64,000 nucleotides of DNA from assembly GCF_009764355.1 (NCBI RefSeq), contig NZ_LNUA01000077.1, positions 1-64,000 of the forward strand. Reading direction: 5' to 3'. The position numbers and the translations under genes are program-made. Below are positions 61,092-64,000 of the stretch, one piece after another (positions within the stretch are counted from its first letter, which is position 1; every line of letters begins with the position of its first letter). The notes beneath the pieces are model-generated. The model was not told where the DNA came from. It was given only the letters and a program-made list of their open reading frames with translations, and made no database searches. Origin of the DNA: Companilactobacillus bobalius. GTDB lineage: Bacteria > Bacillota > Bacilli > Lactobacillales > Lactobacillaceae.

Positions 61092-61508
61092 ATGGTGAAG
61101 GAAAAAGGTAAAGTGTTTTTGCTTCTCTTAATTGGAGCATTTATCGGTAGTAATCTTCGTTATGCCGAGAGTTTAATTTTTAAAACGAGTGACGGTTTTC
61201 CTCTGGGTACGTTAATAGCAAATTTGAGTGGGGCTTTGCTATTACCATTTTTGATTCATTATTTACAGGATCGTTACAACTTGTCCTCACAAGTAGTTTT
61301 GACCTTAAGTACAGGTCTATTAGGTTCTTATACAACTTTTTCAACATTTACGGCTGATACTTATCGATTGTATGAGAACGGTCAATGGCAATCCCTACTG
61401 ATATATTTAACGTTTACACTTGTCGGTGGCTTCTTATTAGCTCTATTAGGTAACTATTGGGCAGCTGGTCAGGCATTTAACGACTATGTAAGGAGTAGAC
61501 GCAAATGA
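61092..61508 (+). CDS. crcB: Fluoride channel subunit FluC/CrcB (1)
   Basis: 138 aa, four membrane helices. Signature GAFIGSNLRYAES at the start, NLSGALLLPFLI with the conserved Asn, and GLLGSYTTFSTFTAD, the GxxGxxTTFSTF pore motif. Exports toxic fluoride as part of a dual-topology dimer. The second copy overlaps it by 4 nt (ATGA), so the two probably form a heterodimer of opposite topology. No fluoride riboswitch sequence is visible in the short gap before it. Confidence 0.93.
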   Translation: MVKEKGKVFLLLLIGAFIGSNLRYAESLIFKTSDGFPLGTLIANLSGALLLPFLIHYLQDRYNLSSQVVLTLSTGLLGSYTTFSTFTADTYRLYENGQWQSLLIYLTFTLVGGFLLALLGNYWAAGQAFNDYVRSRRK

Positions 61509-61846
61509 ACTTTTTAATTGTAGGTTTTGGTGCTGCTATTGGTGCCTTTATAAGAAATGAATTAACTTTATTGCAATCCAAGATTCCGGTTGATTTTCCC
61601 GTTATAACCTTACTGATTAATATCTTTGGTGCCTTGTTGTTGGGAATATTCACTGCAAAAATTCATAATGGTGCGATATTATTACTACTAGGTACTGGAT
61701 TTTGTGGTGGTTTTACAACTTTTGGTACCTTCAGTATGGAGTTAAGTCAGTTGTGTTTCCAACACCGTTTGTGGAGATGTCTGTTATACTTTGTTTTAAC
61801 TTATATTTTCGGTATTTTAGGATTTATCGTTGGAATTCATATTTAG
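61505..61846 (+). CDS. crcB: Fluoride channel subunit FluC/CrcB (2)
   Basis: 113 aa, four membrane helices. FGAAIGAFIRNEL, INIFGALLLGIF (conserved Asn), GTGFCGGFTTFGTFSMEL (pore motif) and a final helix. Shorter and differently charged than its partner, consistent with opposite membrane orientation of paired Fluc proteins. Start overlaps the previous stop by 4 nt. A DUF805 gene follows within 10 nt. Confidence 0.93.
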   Translation: MNFLIVGFGAAIGAFIRNELTLLQSKIPVDFPVITLLINIFGALLLGIFTAKIHNGAILLLLGTGFCGGFTTFGTFSMELSQLCFQHRLWRCLLYFVLTYIFGILGFIVGIHI

Positions 61847-61856
61847 GAGAAATCAA

Positions 61857-62279
61857 ATGCAAATGAAAGAACACGTATGGAATGAAAGTTTTCATCCAGG
61901 AATTATTTCTTCCACAAAATTATATTTTCAAGATTTATTTGTAGGTGCTAAAAGAATGAGTCGTAAGGATTTTTGGTGGGGCTTTTTAGGAATGACTATT
62001 GTGGCCGGAATCATTATGGGAATTTTAGCTTTTGTAATTACAAAAATGCCAATAACTGATTTCTATTGGAGTTCAATTGTCGGTGTAGCGTTGGCGATAA
62101 CATTCGGATATTATATGATTTCTATTTTCACAGCCGTTATTAGAAGATTGCATGATAGAAAGATGCATGGCTGGTGGGTATTGTTACCAATAATTCCATT
62201 TTTAGGCGATATAGCGTTACTAGTATTGTTATGTTTGTCACAAAAAGATTTGGGAAATTCCTGGCCCAAAAATATTTAA
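61857..62279 (+). CDS. DUF805 membrane protein
   Basis: 140 aa, three to four membrane helices. AKRMSRKDFWWGFLGMTIVAG and AVIRRLHDRKMHGWWVLLPIIPFLGDIALLVLLC are the DUF805 hallmarks (RRLHD...GWW). Function unknown; members often sit beside transport genes. ATG at 61857 follows TTAGGAGAAA. It is last in the fluoride-channel operon and ends at a terminator. Confidence 0.88.
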   Translation: MQMKEHVWNESFHPGIISSTKLYFQDLFVGAKRMSRKDFWWGFLGMTIVAGIIMGILAFVITKMPITDFYWSSIVGVALAITFGYYMISIFTAVIRRLHDRKMHGWWVLLPIIPFLGDIALLVLLCLSQKDLGNSWPKNI

Positions 62280-62292
62280 CTTGCTTTCAACA

Positions 62293-62330
62293 TAAAAATC
62301 AATTCTAATTGGAATTGATTTTTTTTTGTT
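62293..62330 (+). terminator. Intrinsic terminator
   Basis: AAAATCAATTC / GAATTGATTTT with a 6-nt loop and a long T-run. Confidence 0.88.
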
Positions 62331-62363
62331 GCATAATTGTAAAGTAAAAGCGGGAGGACAATT

Positions 62364-62930
62364 ATGTGTGGACGTTATATGTTTCAACCAGATCAGAATC
62401 CTGAAATAAAACGAATTTATCAGTTGGCGATCGATGCTGGGTACAATCCTAAGGTTGGTGAAGTTTTTCCAACTGATGAAACGGCGTTGATTATTGCTGG
62501 AGAAAAAATGGTAAGAGTCGTCGGCATGAAATGGGGTTTCCCAGGTTTTAAAACGGGACAATCAATTATCAATGCTCGTTCAGAAACGGTTCAACAGAAG
62601 CAGATGTTTGCGGACTCTTTTAAAAAACGGCGTTGCGTTTATCCGACAACTGGTTTCTTTGAGTGGAATAAGACAAAACAGAAATATAAATTTAATTTCA
62701 GTAATGACCCCGAAACACTTTTCATTGCAGGTTGTTACAATTATTTTGATGGTGTGGCGCAGAGTATTCTTTTTACCACCCAACCGAATGAATCGATGGT
62801 CAAAATTCACGATCGAATGCCATTGATCTTAACTAAAAATCAAATTAATGCCTGGATATATAACGATGATTTTGCGCAAAAATTTTTAGATAGTGCGATG
62901 CCTCAGTTAATATCGAGAGCAGAAGAATAG
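62364..62930 (+). CDS. SOS response-associated peptidase (SRAP/YedK/HMCES family)
   Basis: Forms a covalent DNA-protein crosslink with abasic sites in single-stranded DNA to protect them. MCGRYMF gives the catalytic Cys2, INARSET the conserved Asn, TGFFEWNK the Glu and KIHDRMPLIL the His; these are the four SRAP active-site elements. 188 aa, slightly short for the family (about 210-240). GGGAGGACAA precedes the ATG. No SOS box is visible upstream. The rlmA gene follows within 9 nt. Confidence 0.93.
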   Translation: MCGRYMFQPDQNPEIKRIYQLAIDAGYNPKVGEVFPTDETALIIAGEKMVRVVGMKWGFPGFKTGQSIINARSETVQQKQMFADSFKKRRCVYPTTGFFEWNKTKQKYKFNFSNDPETLFIAGCYNYFDGVAQSILFTTQPNESMVKIHDRMPLILTKNQINAWIYNDDFAQKFLDSAMPQLISRAEE

Positions 62931-62939
62931 GTGCTTTTA

Positions 62940-63770
62940 ATGAATAATAAGATTCAAAAGTTTAATAACAGTGATGAATATTTCCAATGTCCCATTTGTG
63001 GTGAAAAATTGGATTTAGTGGGAAATAGTCTGATTTGTGATCAGAATCATACCTTCGATATTTCCAAAAAAGGTTTTGTCGATTTCGTATTAAATAGTAA
63101 GCAACAGAAAAATTATGATTTGGAATCATTTGAGAATCGTCACTTGGTTTTGGAACACGGAATGTACGATCATATCGCTGATAAAATTGTTAAATTGGTT
63201 CAGAATCTTAATATTCAAAGTACACTCGATGTCGGTTGTGGTGAAGGCTATTATTCAAAGAAGATTGCTGAGTTAGAGAATAAGGATGTCTTTGCTTTTG
63301 ATATTTCAAAAGACTCAATTCAATTGGCAGCTAAGGGGCCTAATACGCCGGTGGAATGGTTTGTTGGTGATTTAGCTCATTTGCCAATACAAGCTCAAAA
63401 AATTGATGGAATCATTGATATCTTTTCTCCTGCCAACTATGGCGAGTTCAGTAGAATTTTAAAACCAGCAGGGTACGTTTTGAAAGTTATTCCTAATGAA
63501 TATCACGTTCAGGAATTACGTCAGCAAGCTAAGGATCAGTTGAAACAAGAGAAATACTCCAATCAGAAGGTTTTAGATTACTTTGAGGAACATTGTACGT
63601 TAGTGGATCAAATTGACGCTACAAAGACGTATAACGTCTCTGGGGAAGAACGAAATGCCTTTATCAATATGACACCGTTATTGTTCAACGTTGATAATAG
63701 TTTGATAGATTGGAATCAGGTAAAGCAAATAACAGTTGGATCAACAATTTTAGTTGGACAAATTAAATAA
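62940..63770 (+). CDS. rlmA: 23S rRNA (guanine-N1)-methyltransferase RlmA-type
   Basis: SAM-dependent methyltransferase acting on 23S rRNA hairpin 35 (G745 or G748). N-terminal zinc ribbon FQCPICGEKL...LICDQNHTFD (Cys, Cys, Cys, His), then KKGFVDFV. The Rossmann domain has STLDVGCGEGYYSKKIAE (motif I), FAFDISKDSIQLAAK and IIDIFSPANYGEFSRILKPAG. 276 aa is normal. In Gram-positives the paralogue RlmA(II) (TlrB) methylates G748 and affects tylosin binding. ATG at 62940 has AGGTG six bases before; GTG at 62931 is too close to the previous stop. Confidence 0.9.
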   Translation: MNNKIQKFNNSDEYFQCPICGEKLDLVGNSLICDQNHTFDISKKGFVDFVLNSKQQKNYDLESFENRHLVLEHGMYDHIADKIVKLVQNLNIQSTLDVGCGEGYYSKKIAELENKDVFAFDISKDSIQLAAKGPNTPVEWFVGDLAHLPIQAQKIDGIIDIFSPANYGEFSRILKPAGYVLKVIPNEYHVQELRQQAKDQLKQEKYSNQKVLDYFEEHCTLVDQIDATKTYNVSGEERNAFINMTPLLFNVDNSLIDWNQVKQITVGSTILVGQIK

Positions 63771-63798
63771 GATAAATATGCTTATATTTCCGTCTTCC

Positions 63799-63950
63799 AA
63801 AAAATTGGGAATGCATTGGAACGCTATGGACACGACTTGAGGCTAATAATTTTACACTTTGTGTAAAATTATGGATCTCCAAGATCGGTCTCATTGTAAG
63901 TGGCAAGCCACTAACAATGATTTCATAGTTGAATGCATTCCCAATTTTTT
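63799..63950. repeat. Large multi-branched palindromic element
   Basis: A 19-bp outer stem (63799-63817 with 63932-63950, AAAAAATTGGGAATGCATT arm) encloses at least two strong inner hairpins. One is ATAATTTTACAC-TTT-GTGTAAAATTAT (63846-63872, perfect 12 bp). The other is CATTGTAAGTGGC-AA-GCCACTAACAATG (63892-63919, one mismatch). Weaker arms CTATG/CATAG and CGACTTG/CAAGATCG complete a cloverleaf-like fold. No ORF, and the T-run is only at the outer right edge. It may act as terminator of rlmA, as a structured RNA, or as a mobile palindromic repeat. The remaining bases to 64000 hold nothing recognisable. Confidence 0.7.
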
Positions 63951-64000
63951 TCCAGACTAAAAAGTATTTTGACTGTCCTGTTTAAGAAGAATTATTTGAT

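Overview
The window is a low-GC Firmicute chromosome, most likely a member of the Lactobacillaceae of the Companilactobacillus type. This is an inference from gene content: an L-2-hydroxyisocaproate dehydrogenase, a phenylalanine-type D-Ala ligase as in vancomycin-resistant lactobacilli, WxL-like surface proteins, a SLAP/MucBP surface protein, many PTS operons with cre and antiterminator sites, and an ISL3 element. I see no tRNA, rRNA, CRISPR array or prophage.

Layout. 1-2360: an ISL3 insertion sequence has cut a cellobiose-type PTS EIIC gene, leaving its last 29 codons, followed by a degenerate holin-like type I toxin locus. 2361-7755: single housekeeping genes (ddl, L-HicDH, a lipoprotein nuclease, nagA behind a NagR-type operator, a glycerophosphodiesterase). 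7756-12267: two paralogous WxL-like surface proteins on the minus strand with small ORFs. 12402-19082 (minus): a zinc-ribbon membrane protein, a galactitol-type PTS operon led by a split PRD regulator, and a tyrosine phosphatase. 19150-30825: a glycosyltransferase, two MerR-controlled oxidoreductase units, a tandem pair of WYL regulators, a UDG-like protein, a glutamine amidotransferase, a frameshifted beta-helix protein, and prs.

31105-36454 is a trehalose operon (treR, EIIBC, GH65 phosphorylase). 37500-42083 is a beta-glucoside operon with two RAT/terminator leaders. 42475-52466 holds a surface adhesin, a P-type ATPase and membrane proteins. 52530-56883 is a second beta-glucoside operon with a different gene order and different codon use; its GH1 enzyme has Gln where the acid/base Glu should be. 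57001-64000 holds housekeeping genes (methyltransferase, CNNM transporter, a RacA-like coiled-coil protein, 6-phosphogluconate dehydrogenase, two fluoride-channel subunits, SRAP, rlmA) and ends in a large multi-branched palindromic element.

The most interesting observations are: (1) a 15-bp palindrome of the form TGTCATAnTATGnCA, with a nearby ACC/GGT flank, upstream of the WYL pair, the UDG-like gene and the beta-helix gene, suggesting a small undescribed regulon; (2) the GH1 enzyme with a myrosinase-like Gln at the acid/base position inside a foreign-looking operon; (3) the regulator whose EIIA module is encoded as a separate overlapping gene; (4) two large structured intergenic elements. 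Carbon metabolism is the main theme: four PTS systems, cre sites, antitermination leaders and GntR operators are visible.
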